52,949 nt of DNA, from the NCBI GenBank assembly GCA_017547805.1, contig JAFYOR010000112.1:1-52949 (forward strand), in the 5' to 3' direction. The translations under genes and the position numbers were made by a program. Shown here in pieces: positions 45,297-52,949 of this stretch (the first letter of the stretch is position 1; every line of letters starts with the position of its first letter). The notes under the pieces were generated by a model that ran no database searches, had not been told where the DNA came from, and saw nothing but the letters and a program-made list of their open reading frames with translations. This DNA is from Clostridia bacterium. Its GTDB lineage: Bacteria; Bacillota; Clostridia; Christensenellales; Aristaeellaceae.

Positions 45297-47462
45297 ATGA
45301 TCAATCGCGCAAATGGTATTCGCCTCGCAATGCTGTTTTTGACGCTGGTGATGATGCTCTCTGCTGCCGTGGGTTTTGCTGCGGAGGCGAACCCCATCCG
45401 CGTTTCCTCGCTCAGCGAGCCGCAGTCTGTGATTTCCCCGCAGGAAGTGGACATTACCATCAAGGTCTACAACAGCGGCCAGATGGATATGCAGGAGAAG
45501 ATCACGCTGTACAATCCCGCCGGAGCGCCGGTGGAAACGTACGAAGGGCTCAAGGCTGAGCAGAGCGTGACCTATCAGGGCGTGTGGAATGTGACGGCTG
45601 AGGAAATCAAGAAGGGCAAGATCAGCTATTACATTCAGTATTTCCTTGAAACGGAAAACGGTCTTGAAAAGACGCTCAACTCCGTCCCGGTTACCATCCA
45701 GACGGAAGCGGCTGCGCCGCAGCTGACGGCGGTTTACACCGTTTCCCCGCAGAGCGCGCGCACCGGTCAGACGGTCAATGTGGCGTACACGCTGTCCAAT
45801 ACCGGCAACATCGAGCTGCGCAACATCGTGATTGAAAACGATGGCATCTCCAAGGAAGCTGTGAAGGCGGTTTCTCTTTCCGTCGGCGAAAAGCTGACCC
45901 TTGAAAGCAGCTTTACCATGGGCAAGAAGGAACTTGTCAGCAAGCCGACCATCACCTATCAGGCGGCGGGATCGGATAAGAAGCTGACCATTTCGGACCT
46001 TGCCAAGAAGACCATCACGGTCGCGGAAGACGGTCTGGAAGTGGCCATTGAAGCCAAGCAGACCGAGAACATCTATCCGGGCGAGAAGGCCAAGATGACC
46101 CTCAAGCTCAAGAACAGCGGCAACCGTGCCTATACCGGACTGACGGCTGTGGGCAGTGATGGCGCGCAGATCGTTTCCGGCGTGGAGCTTGCGCCCGGCG
46201 CGACGCACGATACTGCTTTTGAAACGACGGTCACGCAGGATATGGGCTTCAGCGTCACCGTTTCCGGCAGGGATTCCGAGGGCGAAACCATCGGCGTGAC
46301 GTCCGAAATGGTCGAGCTCAAGACGCAGGATGCGTCCAATGCGCTGGTGCTCAACATCCTTGCGCAGGCGGAGCAGACCACCATTTACAGCGAACCGGCG
46401 GTCGTGCGCATGGCGGTGCTGGTGGAGAACATCGGCCAGACCGACGCTACTGCGCTGACCGTCAAGGAAGCGGGCACCACCGTTGCGGCGATTCCTGCCC
46501 TGCCCGCCGGCACAAGCCGTACGCTTGTCTTTGATGTGGAGACGAGCATCGCCGGCAAGCTGCAGTTCACCGTAACCGGCAAGGATGCCACCGGCACTTC
46601 CCGCACGTACGAGTCCAACATCATTCAGATCAATTACATCGAGCCGACGCCGGTGCCCACGCCCGCGCCCACGCCCGTGCCGACCCCGACGCCCACGCCT
46701 GTGCCGCCGACCCCGACGCCGGAACCGACGCTTCAGGAAGTGGTCATGGACAAGATCGGCGCGATCAATCCGGTCGTGCTCTGGTCCAGCGCCGGCGTGC
46801 TTGGCGCGCTGCTGGTTGTGCTCGTGCTGGTCAATGTGATTACCTCTGCACAGCGCAAAAAGCGCATTGCGCAGGCGATTGATACCATTGAGATCGACAG
46901 GGATTACAGCCCGCGCGACCATCGCGGCGCGCGCAAGGGCGGCAAGAAGGTGAAGACGGAGAAAAAGCCGGCGGACGCCCGCGAGCAGGAGATCGATCCC
47001 AAGAAGGAACTGACCGACGAGCGGGCCGCGCAGATGAAGGCGGAAGCGAGAAGCGAACAGCCCGCGCGCGAGGACGGACGCCGCCGCCGGATGCAGGAAC
47101 GCGAAGTTCCGGCTGACCGCACGCTGCGCGTGGCGCCGGTTGATGAGCGCCCGGAATTCATCGCGCAGGGTCAGGTAGACGATTCCCAGACCCGTATTTT
47201 CAGCCCGATCGACGATGCTGAGCCGGAAGCGCCGGCACAGGAGCCGAGCGAACCGACCATCCGCATCAATGCCGAGCAGGTGGAGGAAATCCGCGAGGGC
47301 GAGAAGAAGGCTGCCAAGAAGAAGCAGCGCGAGGAACTCAAGAAAAAGAAGGGCCTGTTCTCCTTCGGCGGCAAGAAGAAAAAGAAGGAAAAGGAAGAGG
47401 ACGACTTCATCGATGACGAATACGACGACATCGATGGCGACGAGGACGATTTCTTCGAGTAA
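45297..47462 (+). CDS. Large surface protein with CARDB/Ig-like repeats, one TM and a charged tail
   Basis: The 721-residue protein has a signal peptide (1-28) and about four Ig-like/CARDB-type domains (about 30-445) with repeated Y-T-L-S-N-T-G-N and L-K-N-S-G-N motifs. A Pro/Thr-rich linker (about 448-478) and a transmembrane segment (about 495-518) follow, then a cytoplasmic tail of about 200 residues that is very rich in Lys, Glu and Asp and ends in an acidic stretch. The topology is that of a receptor-like or scaffold protein, not a sortase substrate. No family function is known to me. The ATG at 45297 is preferred over 45288 (see the leader hairpins). Confidence 0.75.
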   Translation: MINRANGIRLAMLFLTLVMMLSAAVGFAAEANPIRVSSLSEPQSVISPQEVDITIKVYNSGQMDMQEKITLYNPAGAPVETYEGLKAEQSVTYQGVWNVTAEEIKKGKISYYIQYFLETENGLEKTLNSVPVTIQTEAAAPQLTAVYTVSPQSARTGQTVNVAYTLSNTGNIELRNIVIENDGISKEAVKAVSLSVGEKLTLESSFTMGKKELVSKPTITYQAAGSDKKLTISDLAKKTITVAEDGLEVAIEAKQTENIYPGEKAKMTLKLKNSGNRAYTGLTAVGSDGAQIVSGVELAPGATHDTAFETTVTQDMGFSVTVSGRDSEGETIGVTSEMVELKTQDASNALVLNILAQAEQTTIYSEPAVVRMAVLVENIGQTDATALTVKEAGTTVAAIPALPAGTSRTLVFDVETSIAGKLQFTVTGKDATGTSRTYESNIIQINYIEPTPVPTPAPTPVPTPTPTPVPPTPTPEPTLQEVVMDKIGAINPVVLWSSAGVLGALLVVLVLVNVITSAQRKKRIAQAIDTIEIDRDYSPRDHRGARKGGKKVKTEKKPADAREQEIDPKKELTDERAAQMKAEARSEQPAREDGRRRRMQEREVPADRTLRVAPVDERPEFIAQGQVDDSQTRIFSPIDDAEPEAPAQEPSEPTIRINAEQVEEIREGEKKAAKKKQREELKKKKGLFSFGGKKKKKEKEEDDFIDDEYDDIDGDEDDFFE

Positions 47463-47493
47463 CCGGCGGGCGGTGCCCGCACCCACTTCGCTT

Positions 47494-47523
47494 CGCGGCG
47501 GTTTGAACGCTGCGTTCGCGCGG
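47494..47523. repeat. Left arm of a 30-bp inverted repeat flanking the DUF2461 gene
   Basis: It matches the reverse complement of 48486-48515 at 28 of 30 positions by eye. The shared core is TTGAACGCTGCGTTCGCGCGG. It overlaps a degenerate, leftward family A start. Confidence 0.7.
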
Positions 47524-47583
47524 TGGGCGCTCCGCAGTCTGCTATGCAGAAAGCCCTCACCCTACAGCAGAAACAAGCAGAAA

Positions 47584-47619
47584 AGAAGCTGACGGATGAT
47601 TCCGACAGCTTCTTTTTTT
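47584..47619 (+). terminator. Intrinsic terminator after the surface-protein gene
   Basis: A long hairpin, AGAAGCTG-a-CGGA with TCCG-a-CAGCTTCT, then seven T. Confidence 0.9.
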
Positions 47620-47632
47620 CGGCGCGGCATGC

Positions 47633-47638
47633 TATAAT
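47633..47638 (+). promoter_or_regulatory. Extended -10 promoter of the DUF2461 gene
   Basis: TATAAT preceded by TGC. The -35 position (TTCTTT) overlaps the terminator tail. Confidence 0.6.
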
Positions 47639-47661
47639 GCTATGGACAAGGAGGGAAGTGC

Positions 47662-48453
47662 GTGTTTCAGGGATTTACGACGGAGGCCGATCGTTTTCTG
47701 AGCGACATCCGTTTTTGCAATACACAGCAGTTCTATGACGAGAACCGGGAGCGGTATGAAAAATACGTGAAAGCGCCGCTGCAGCTGCTCAGCGACGAGA
47801 TGACGCCGGTGGTGCAGCTGATTGACAGCAGGCTGGATACGCGTCCGGCGCGAACGATGTCGCGCATCCGGCGCGATACGCGCTTTACGAAGGACAAGTC
47901 GCCCTTCCGGGATCATGTGTGGCTGGGGTGGCGCTATCCGGGCGAGAGCCGCAGCGAAGGTTTTGGCATGTGGTGGGGATTCGGACCGGACTGGATGAGC
48001 TGGGGCTGCGGCTGCTATGCGGGAGACAAGCCGCTGATGGATGCGCTGCGCCTGCAGATCCGCAAGGATCCGGACAGCGTGCGGGAAGTATTTGCGCATC
48101 CGCGCATCCGGGGCCGGTTTGATATATACGGCGAGGCGTACAGAAAGCTGAAAGTACCGGAGGATGTGCCGGAGGATCTTGCGTTTCTTTACATCAAAAA
48201 AGGCTTTGGCATCGAGCACAATGCGACCCGGGAAGAATGGGCGGCACTGCGCACGCATGAAATGGCGGATATCCTTGCTGCGGATCTGGCGGCGATGGCG
48301 CCGCTGCAGCAGCTGATGCAGCGCATGCGCGTCAATGCAGAGCATGCGCAGGCGCAGGCCGTGCGCGAGCGGGAGGAAGCGCAGCGCGTGCCGCAGGAGC
48401 AGTCCAGACCGGAGAAGCTTGCCGTGCGAAGCGCGGACGAATTCGAATTCTGA
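47662..48453 (+). CDS. DUF2461 (TIGR02453) family protein
   Basis: The 263-residue protein starts with a GTG (MFQGFTTEADRFLSDI) after GGAGGGA. It has the family motifs NRERYEKYVKAPL, the SRIRRDTRFTKDKSPFRDHVW stretch and later GCGCYAG and RKLKVPEDVPEDL. The biochemical function of the family is unknown. A Gln/Glu/Arg-rich, probably helical C-terminal extension of about 60 residues (from about 205) is beyond the usual domain. It is monocistronic and lies between inverted 30-bp repeats. Confidence 0.85.
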   Translation: MFQGFTTEADRFLSDIRFCNTQQFYDENRERYEKYVKAPLQLLSDEMTPVVQLIDSRLDTRPARTMSRIRRDTRFTKDKSPFRDHVWLGWRYPGESRSEGFGMWWGFGPDWMSWGCGCYAGDKPLMDALRLQIRKDPDSVREVFAHPRIRGRFDIYGEAYRKLKVPEDVPEDLAFLYIKKGFGIEHNATREEWAALRTHEMADILAADLAAMAPLQQLMQRMRVNAEHAQAQAVREREEAQRVPQEQSRPEKLAVRSADEFEF

Positions 48454-48485
48454 GCGACGTATCGCCAGAATGCTGCGGAGCGTTT

Positions 48486-48515
48486 CCGCGCGAACGCAGC
48501 GTTCAAGCTGCCGCG
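48486..48515. repeat. Right arm of the 30-bp inverted repeat
   Basis: Partner of 47494-47523. It runs directly into family A copy 5. Confidence 0.7.
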
Positions 48516-48576
48516 AAACGATGAAGGGGTATGGGGATGAAATCCCCGCGCGGGTTTCAGGGCGGCAGCCCTGAGA
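48511..48576 (+). repeat. Dispersed repeat family A, copy 5
   Basis: Begins CCGCGAAACGATGAAGGGG, with hairpins GGGGAT/ATCCCC and AGGGC/GCCCT. It ends about 16 bp before the uppP start, so it forms part of the uppP leader. Confidence 0.7.
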
Positions 48577-48592
48577 AGAAAGGAATGTATAC

Positions 48593-49435
48593 ATGAATCT
48601 TTTGATTGAAACGCTCAAAGCGGTGCTCTTTGGCATCGTGGAGGGCGTGACCGAATGGCTGCCGATTTCTTCGACCGGCCATATGATTTTGCTGGATGAA
48701 TTTGTGAAGCTGCAGATGAGCGATGCGTTCAAGGAAATGTTCAACGTCGTCATCCAGCTGGGCGCGATTCTGGCGGTTGTCGTGCTGTATTTCCCCAAGC
48801 TCTGGCCGTTTAAGATGAAGGCGGAGGGCGAGGGGATTGAAGGATACCTGAAAAAGGAAACGTGGCTGCTGTGGTTCAAGGTCATTGCGGCGATCCTGCC
48901 CAGCGCGCTGATCGGCATTCCCTTTGACGATTGGATGGATGCGCATCTGCATACGCCGGTCGTCGTCGCGGCGATGCTGATTATTTACGGCGCGGCGTTT
49001 ATTTTCATCGAGCGCAGCGACCGCATGCGCGCGCAGACCGACGTGCGCGATGTGTCCGCGATCGGTTTTAGGCTGGCGATTTTCATCGGCTGCTTCCAGG
49101 CGCTTTCTCTCGTTCCGGGCACGAGCCGATCCGGCGCGACGATTCTGGGCGGCATTCTGCTGGGCTGCTCCCGCGCGGCGGCGAGCGAGTTCAGCTTCTT
49201 CATGGCAATTCCCACGATGGCCGGCGCGAGCCTGCTCAAGATCCTCAAGTTCGGCCTTGGCTTCACGGGCAGTGAGCTGCTTATCCTGCTGGTCGGCTGC
49301 GCGACGGCGTTTGTCGTGTCAATCGTGGCGATCAAGACGTTCATTGATTACATCAAGCGCAACAGCTTCACGGCGTTCGGCTGGTATCGCATTGTGCTTG
49401 GCGCATTGGTAGCGGTGTATTTTCTGTTCTTCTGA
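48593..49435 (+). CDS. uppP: Undecaprenyl-diphosphatase (BacA type)
   Basis: The 280-residue polytopic membrane enzyme dephosphorylates undecaprenyl pyrophosphate, recycling the lipid carrier for peptidoglycan; overproduction gives bacitracin resistance. The signature motifs are present: EGVTEWLPISSTGH (17-30, with catalytic Glu17, Glu21, Ser27 and His30) and PGTSRSGATI near 174-183. AAAGGAA precedes the ATG. An acyltransferase gene follows after 15 bp. Length and motifs are normal. It fits with the other lipid-carrier genes (GtrA, LCP-like) at the left of the window. Confidence 0.96.
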   Translation: MNLLIETLKAVLFGIVEGVTEWLPISSTGHMILLDEFVKLQMSDAFKEMFNVVIQLGAILAVVVLYFPKLWPFKMKAEGEGIEGYLKKETWLLWFKVIAAILPSALIGIPFDDWMDAHLHTPVVVAAMLIIYGAAFIFIERSDRMRAQTDVRDVSAIGFRLAIFIGCFQALSLVPGTSRSGATILGGILLGCSRAAASEFSFFMAIPTMAGASLLKILKFGLGFTGSELLILLVGCATAFVVSIVAIKTFIDYIKRNSFTAFGWYRIVLGALVAVYFLFF

Positions 49436-49450
49436 TCGGGGAGTTGACGG

Positions 49451-50527
49451 ATGAAGAAAAACGATCTGTGGCGTACGCCGCTGGAGCTGGTCAGCTGCTA
49501 CCGCTCTGCAATCATGGGCGCAGCGGCGCTGATGATCCTACTGTATCACTGCTGGATCAAACAGAACCTGCAGCTGTGGATTCTGCCGCTGGTGGAGGCG
49601 CGTCTGGTTGCGCTGGGCTTCATCGGGGTGGAGATGTTCCTCTTCCTCTCCGGTATGGGGCTGACCAGCGCGATAGACAAATACGACAGCATCTGGACGT
49701 TTTATGCCAAGCGGATCCGCAGGATGGCGCCCGCGTATCTGTTTGCGGTGCTGCTGTATACGTGGCGCAGGGGACACGGCATCAAAGAATACCTGATGCT
49801 GGCAACGGGATACGTCCATGTGACGGAATCGATCACGGCGCTGCTGTGGTATGTGCCGGCGGCGATGATACTTTATGCGGTGTTTCCGCTGTATCATCGT
49901 TTCCTGACGCGCGCGAAACATGAGACGGTATTCACGCTCAATTGCATCGGCGTATGGATGCTCCTGACGCTGGCGTTTCAGGATGCTGTTCGCAGCGACC
50001 TGTGGGTGTTTTTAAACCGCGTGCCTGTTTTCCTGCTGGGCGTTCTTGCCGGGCGCCTGCGCCGGACGCGGCAGGTGACGTTTTCCGGCGCGCACTGGTT
50101 TGGCGTCGTGATTGCGTTTGTCCTCGGATTTGAAATGACCCGCATGGCGGCCATCGGCAAGATCACGCTCTTCCCCGAGGCAGTCTATAGCCTTGAGGCG
50201 GCGATGATGGGCATTGCGCTGGTACTGCTGCTGGCGCTGCTTTGCTGGCTGATGGAGGCCTGCGCGGGTCTGGCTGGCAGGGCGCTGCGCCTGTGCGTCG
50301 CTGCGCTGTCGCAGATCGGACGATTCTCGCTTGAACTGTACTGTATCCATCAATGGCTGAACGGCGAAATTTACCGCTGTCTTGACGGCAGAATGAGCAC
50401 GCTGATGATCAATGCGGTGACGATTCTTTGCAACCTGCTTGCTGCGTGGCTTCTGCTTGGCGCGCAGAATGCGCTGCTGAAGGGGATTGACAATGCGGCG
50501 GGCGCGGTCAGGAAGAAAGCATCCTGA
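49451..50527 (+). CDS. Acyltransferase family 3 membrane protein
   Basis: The 358-residue protein has about ten transmembrane segments. It carries the acyltransferase-3 pattern: ILLYHCW with the catalytic-type His near 32, the FIGVEMFLFLSGMGLTSAI helix and FYAKRIRRMAPAYLFAVLL. Such proteins O-acetylate surface polysaccharides or antibiotics. Its position directly after uppP and probable cotranscription suggest envelope glycan modification. A ribosome site (GGGGAG) lies 6 bases upstream of the ATG. Confidence 0.92.
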   Translation: MKKNDLWRTPLELVSCYRSAIMGAAALMILLYHCWIKQNLQLWILPLVEARLVALGFIGVEMFLFLSGMGLTSAIDKYDSIWTFYAKRIRRMAPAYLFAVLLYTWRRGHGIKEYLMLATGYVHVTESITALLWYVPAAMILYAVFPLYHRFLTRAKHETVFTLNCIGVWMLLTLAFQDAVRSDLWVFLNRVPVFLLGVLAGRLRRTRQVTFSGAHWFGVVIAFVLGFEMTRMAAIGKITLFPEAVYSLEAAMMGIALVLLLALLCWLMEACAGLAGRALRLCVAALSQIGRFSLELYCIHQWLNGEIYRCLDGRMSTLMINAVTILCNLLAAWLLLGAQNALLKGIDNAAGAVRKKAS

Positions 50528-50537
50528 AGAGAATAAA

Positions 50538-50580
50538 GAAAACCATGGTTTCCCGTGAGTGGAGAAGCCATGGTTTTTTC
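50538..50580. terminator. Bidirectional terminator between the acyltransferase and TraX genes
   Basis: GAAAACCATGG pairs with CCATGGTTTTTTC, with T runs on both strands. Confidence 0.85.
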
Positions 50581-50610
50581 CATATGAAGGGAATTGTAAA
50601 GCCCAAGCCG

Positions 50611-51312
50611 TCAATGCAGGAAATTCGGCGGGATGATGCGCAGCATGCGCAGAAGAAAAAGCGCGAGCATGTGCAGCGGATAAGCCGAGTAGAAGAGCAG
50701 CGACAGCAGCGGCGTGGCTGTGCCGCGCCTGCCGCTGTACAGGAAGAGGAAGGGCAGCGCCAGCAGCGAACACAGCGACACCAGCACCCAGCTCAGCGCG
50801 ACGCCGGAAAGCTGCAGGCTCATGGAATAGACGGCGAGGATCAGCCCGGCGCAAAAGCTCATGTGCAGGCGGTTGTTTCTGTAATAATAGAAGCACAGGC
50901 ACAGCGCGATGGACAGCCAGCCAAAGCTTACGCGGATGCTCATCGCAATCATCATCAGAAGCACCGTATAGATCGTAATCTGCTCTGGCTTCTTTCTGAG
51001 CGTGCGCGCGCCGTAGAGGGCCAGCAGACCCAGCAGTAGCGAAAAGAGCCCGTTCTGCTCCAGCATACTGACATGACCGAACGTCAGCAGATCAAATGGG
51101 ATTTCGGAGAGAATCGCAAAGAGCGTGAGCCGGCGCATGTAGGCGCGCAGATCCCGCGTGTGAAGGAAGCCCTGCGTGAGAAGAAAACAGAAAACCGGGA
51201 AGGCGAGCCGCCCGACGCAGCGGAATGCGCCGATATTGGGGAAGAGCGCAAGGCCTGCATGATCGACAAGCATGCATAGCAGCGCAAGGCAGCGCAGCGC
51301 GAGTGATGACAC
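50611..51312 (-). CDS. TraX family membrane protein
   Basis: The 233-residue polytopic protein has a TraX-like pattern: ALRCLALLCMLVDHAGLALF (Asp-His in the first helix), GRLAFPVFCFLLTQGFLHT and LTLFAILSEIPFDLLTFG. TraX acetylates F-pilin in enterobacterial plasmids. Chromosomal Firmicutes homologues have no conjugation context and are probably acyltransferases of other targets; no conjugation genes are near. The start is GTG at 51312 with AAGGGGG about 8 bases upstream; the frame is open to 51387, but that overlaps the promoter. Confidence 0.87.
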   Translation of the reverse strand: MSSLALRCLALLCMLVDHAGLALFPNIGAFRCVGRLAFPVFCFLLTQGFLHTRDLRAYMRRLTLFAILSEIPFDLLTFGHVSMLEQNGLFSLLLGLLALYGARTLRKKPEQITIYTVLLMMIAMSIRVSFGWLSIALCLCFYYYRNNRLHMSFCAGLILAVYSMSLQLSGVALSWVLVSLCSLLALPFLFLYSGRRGTATPLLSLLFYSAYPLHMLALFLLRMLRIIPPNFLH

Positions 51313-51357
51313 CGGCAGTTCCCCCTTTCCAGCGTGGATCCGACAAAAACATTCTAT

Positions 51358-51387
51358 ACTATACAGCAAATGCGCGGGAAATGTCAA
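51358..51387 (-). promoter_or_regulatory. Promoter of the TraX gene
   Basis: Read leftward: TTGACA, an 18-bp spacer, TATAGT. Confidence 0.7.
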
Positions 51388-51462
51388 CGCTTACGGGAAA
51401 GTGTGCAGCATTGCCCAAAAGGGGAAAAGAAGGAAAAACGGCGGCGCGTGATTTGGTTCTGA

Positions 51463-51491
51463 TTGCATTGTTGTGTGTAAGATGGTATAAT
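51463..51491 (+). promoter_or_regulatory. Sigma-A promoter of purL
   Basis: TTGCAT, a 17-bp spacer, TATAAT with a TGG extended -10. The leader (about 85 nt) carries two overlapping inverted repeats near 51519-51548; no purine riboswitch core was recognised. Confidence 0.75.
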
Positions 51492-51582
51492 TGCGATGTA
51501 GTTTTGTCTTTTTGGGTTGCGGAGCGCCTCAGGCTCTCCGCCAGGCGCTGTGTGCGCGAAAACATGAGGAGGATATTTACCG

Positions 51583-52949
51583 ATGAGCAGTCAGGTCAGA
51601 AGAATCTATGCGGAAAAGCGCCCGGGCTATGATATCGCGGCGCAGCAGCTTGCGCGTGAACTTTGCGATGCGCTGGGCACGGAAGCGATTGAAAACGTCC
51701 GCATTTTCCAGCGTTACGACGTTGAAGGCATCTCTGCGAAGGCTTTTGACAGCGCGCGCGGCATCATCTTCTCCGAACCGAATGTCGATGTGCTTTATGA
51801 TGAAACCCTGCCTGAGATGGAAGCCCGCCTGCTGGCAGTGGAATATCTCCCGGGCCAGTATGATCAGCGCGCTGACAGCGCCAGCCAGTGCCTGCAGCTG
51901 CTCAGTCCCGACCAGCCGCGTCCCAAGGTTGTCTGCGCGAAGGTGTATGCCATCGAGGGCGCGGACGTGAGCGTGCAGATGATGGACGCCGTCGCTGCGC
52001 ATCTGATCAACCCGGTGGAAGCGCGCCGCGCGTCCATGGACAAGCCGGAAACGCTGGAGATGAAGACCGATGTTCCGGCGGACGTTGCCGTGGTCGAAGG
52101 CTTTATCACCATGGAGGACAAGGCTCTTCAGGCGATGGTCCGCGATCTTGGCATGGCGATGAGCGCGGAGGACCTCTGCTTCTGCCGGGATTATTTCCGC
52201 GACACCGAGAAGCGCGACCCGTCCATCACCGAGCTGCGCGCGATCGATACCTACTGGTCCGATCACTGCCGCCACACCACGTTCCTCACCGCGATCGACG
52301 AAATTGAGTTTGCTGAGGGCGAATTCTCCGCGCCGGTCCGCGCTGCGTATGAGTTGTACATCGACACCCGCAAGGAGGTCTACGGCGAGCGCAGGAAGGA
52401 CGTTTCCCTGATGGATATGGCGACGCTGGGCGCCAAGGCGCTGCGCAGGATGGGCAAGCTTGATGACCTTGATGCGTCCGATGAGATTAACGCCTGCTCC
52501 ATCGTCGTCACCGCGAATGTCGATGGCCGCGAAGAGCCGTGGCTCATCATGTTCAAGAACGAAACCCATAACCACCCGACCGAGATCGAAGGCTTCGGCG
52601 GCGCGGCGACCTGTCTGGGCGGCGCGATCCGCGACCCGCTCTCCGGCCGCAGCTATGTCTATCAGGCGATGCGCATCACCGGCTCCGGCGATCCGCGCAT
52701 GCCCTACAGCCGTACCCGCAAGGGTAAGCTGCCCCAGCGCCGCATCACCCAGACCGCGGCGGCGGGCTATTCTTCCTACGGCAACCAGATCGGTCTGGCT
52801 GCTGGTAAGGTTCAGGAATACTATCATCCGGGCTTTGTTGCCAAGCGCATGGAGCTGGGCGCGGTCATTGCCGCGACCCCGCGCGACCATGTCCGCCGCG
52901 CGCAGCCTGCTCCGGGCGACGTCGTGATGCTGCTGGGCGGCCGCACCGG
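51583..52949 (+). CDS. purL: Phosphoribosylformylglycinamidine synthase (partial, runs off the window)
   Basis: The first 455 residues of the large single-chain FGAM synthase are seen; the full protein is usually over 1200 residues. It makes FGAM from FGAR, glutamine and ATP in purine synthesis. The linker-domain signature DTYWSDHCRHTTF near 224-236 and the ATP-site FKNETHNHPTEIEGFGG near 325-341, followed by CLGGAIRDPLSGR, are clear. The N-terminal segment is the PurS-like domain. GAGGAGGAT lies 8 bases before the ATG at 51583. No stop occurs before the window ends. Confidence 0.96.
   Translation, partial: MSSQVRRIYAEKRPGYDIAAQQLARELCDALGTEAIENVRIFQRYDVEGISAKAFDSARGIIFSEPNVDVLYDETLPEMEARLLAVEYLPGQYDQRADSASQCLQLLSPDQPRPKVVCAKVYAIEGADVSVQMMDAVAAHLINPVEARRASMDKPETLEMKTDVPADVAVVEGFITMEDKALQAMVRDLGMAMSAEDLCFCRDYFRDTEKRDPSITELRAIDTYWSDHCRHTTFLTAIDEIEFAEGEFSAPVRAAYELYIDTRKEVYGERRKDVSLMDMATLGAKALRRMGKLDDLDASDEINACSIVVTANVDGREEPWLIMFKNETHNHPTEIEGFGGAATCLGGAIRDPLSGRSYVYQAMRITGSGDPRMPYSRTRKGKLPQRRITQTAAAGYSSYGNQIGLAAGKVQEYYHPGFVAKRMELGAVIAATPRDHVRRAQPAPGDVVMLLGGRT

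Overview
The window reads as chromosomal DNA from a GC-rich (roughly 60% by eye) member of Bacillota, class Clostridia. Supporting signs are the spore maturation pair spmA/spmB, canonical sigma-A promoters with AGGAGG-type ribosome binding sites, a large single-chain PurL, BioY, a clostridial-type DUF815 ATPase, a C_GCAxxG_C_C protein, and several families of short palindromic repeats of the kind seen between genes in gut Clostridia. An assignment near Christensenellales or Oscillospirales is inference only. No prophage, insertion sequence, CRISPR array or tRNA was recognised. Most of the window is a dense housekeeping chromosome.

Layout. 1-250: a 96-bp tandem repeat ending in a terminator, before a PyrE-like gene (284-1153). 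1386-4177: a small acetyltransferase facing a leftward sirtuin, then leftward recO and a membrane-protein gene. 4387-9489: a rightward block of Sel1-repeat protein, GtrA, an LCP-like protein, proA, polysaccharide deacetylase, a zinc-ribbon protein and rpiB, which looks mostly envelope-related. 9707-16956: MBL-fold protein, tex, leftward bioY, argS and a DUF815 ATPase, separated by palindromic repeats. 17252-18664: two membrane proteins of unknown function. 19025-26504: rpoB-rpoC, without the ribosomal-protein genes that usually flank them. 26883-34558: an AT-rich GyrI-like gene, leftward pepT, dnaX, a toroid-fold protein, a lone 5S rRNA gene, GNAT, C_GCAxxG_C_C and a CofE-like ligase. 34686-36493: dapF, a small alarmone-hydrolase-type HD protein and an MmcQ/YjbR protein. 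36539-41095: carAB behind a leader peptide and attenuator. 41521-47462: DUF559, Nudix, a broken ECF sigma gene with its putative anti-sigma gene, spmAB and a large surface protein with a charged cytoplasmic tail. 47662-52949: DUF2461, uppP, acyltransferase 3, leftward TraX and the 5' part of purL.

Two observations concern the same operon and stand out. First, the carAB leader has a sigma-A promoter, a 19-codon ORF whose 3' part is U-rich, and an intrinsic terminator starting one base after its stop codon. This is the architecture of the enterobacterial pyrBI UTP-sensing attenuator. Second, the CarA encoded behind it keeps the nucleophilic Cys but lacks the catalytic His and Glu of the glutaminase triad and several glutamine-binding residues, so the synthetase may depend on free ammonia.

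Other points of note are the orphan 5S rRNA gene with a consensus promoter overlapping the preceding stop codon, a ribosome binding site separated from its start by a 7-bp hairpin (45261-45297), a sigma factor gene with an apparent -1 frameshift, and five families of dispersed repeats. All functional calls rest on motif recognition by reading. No database search was possible.
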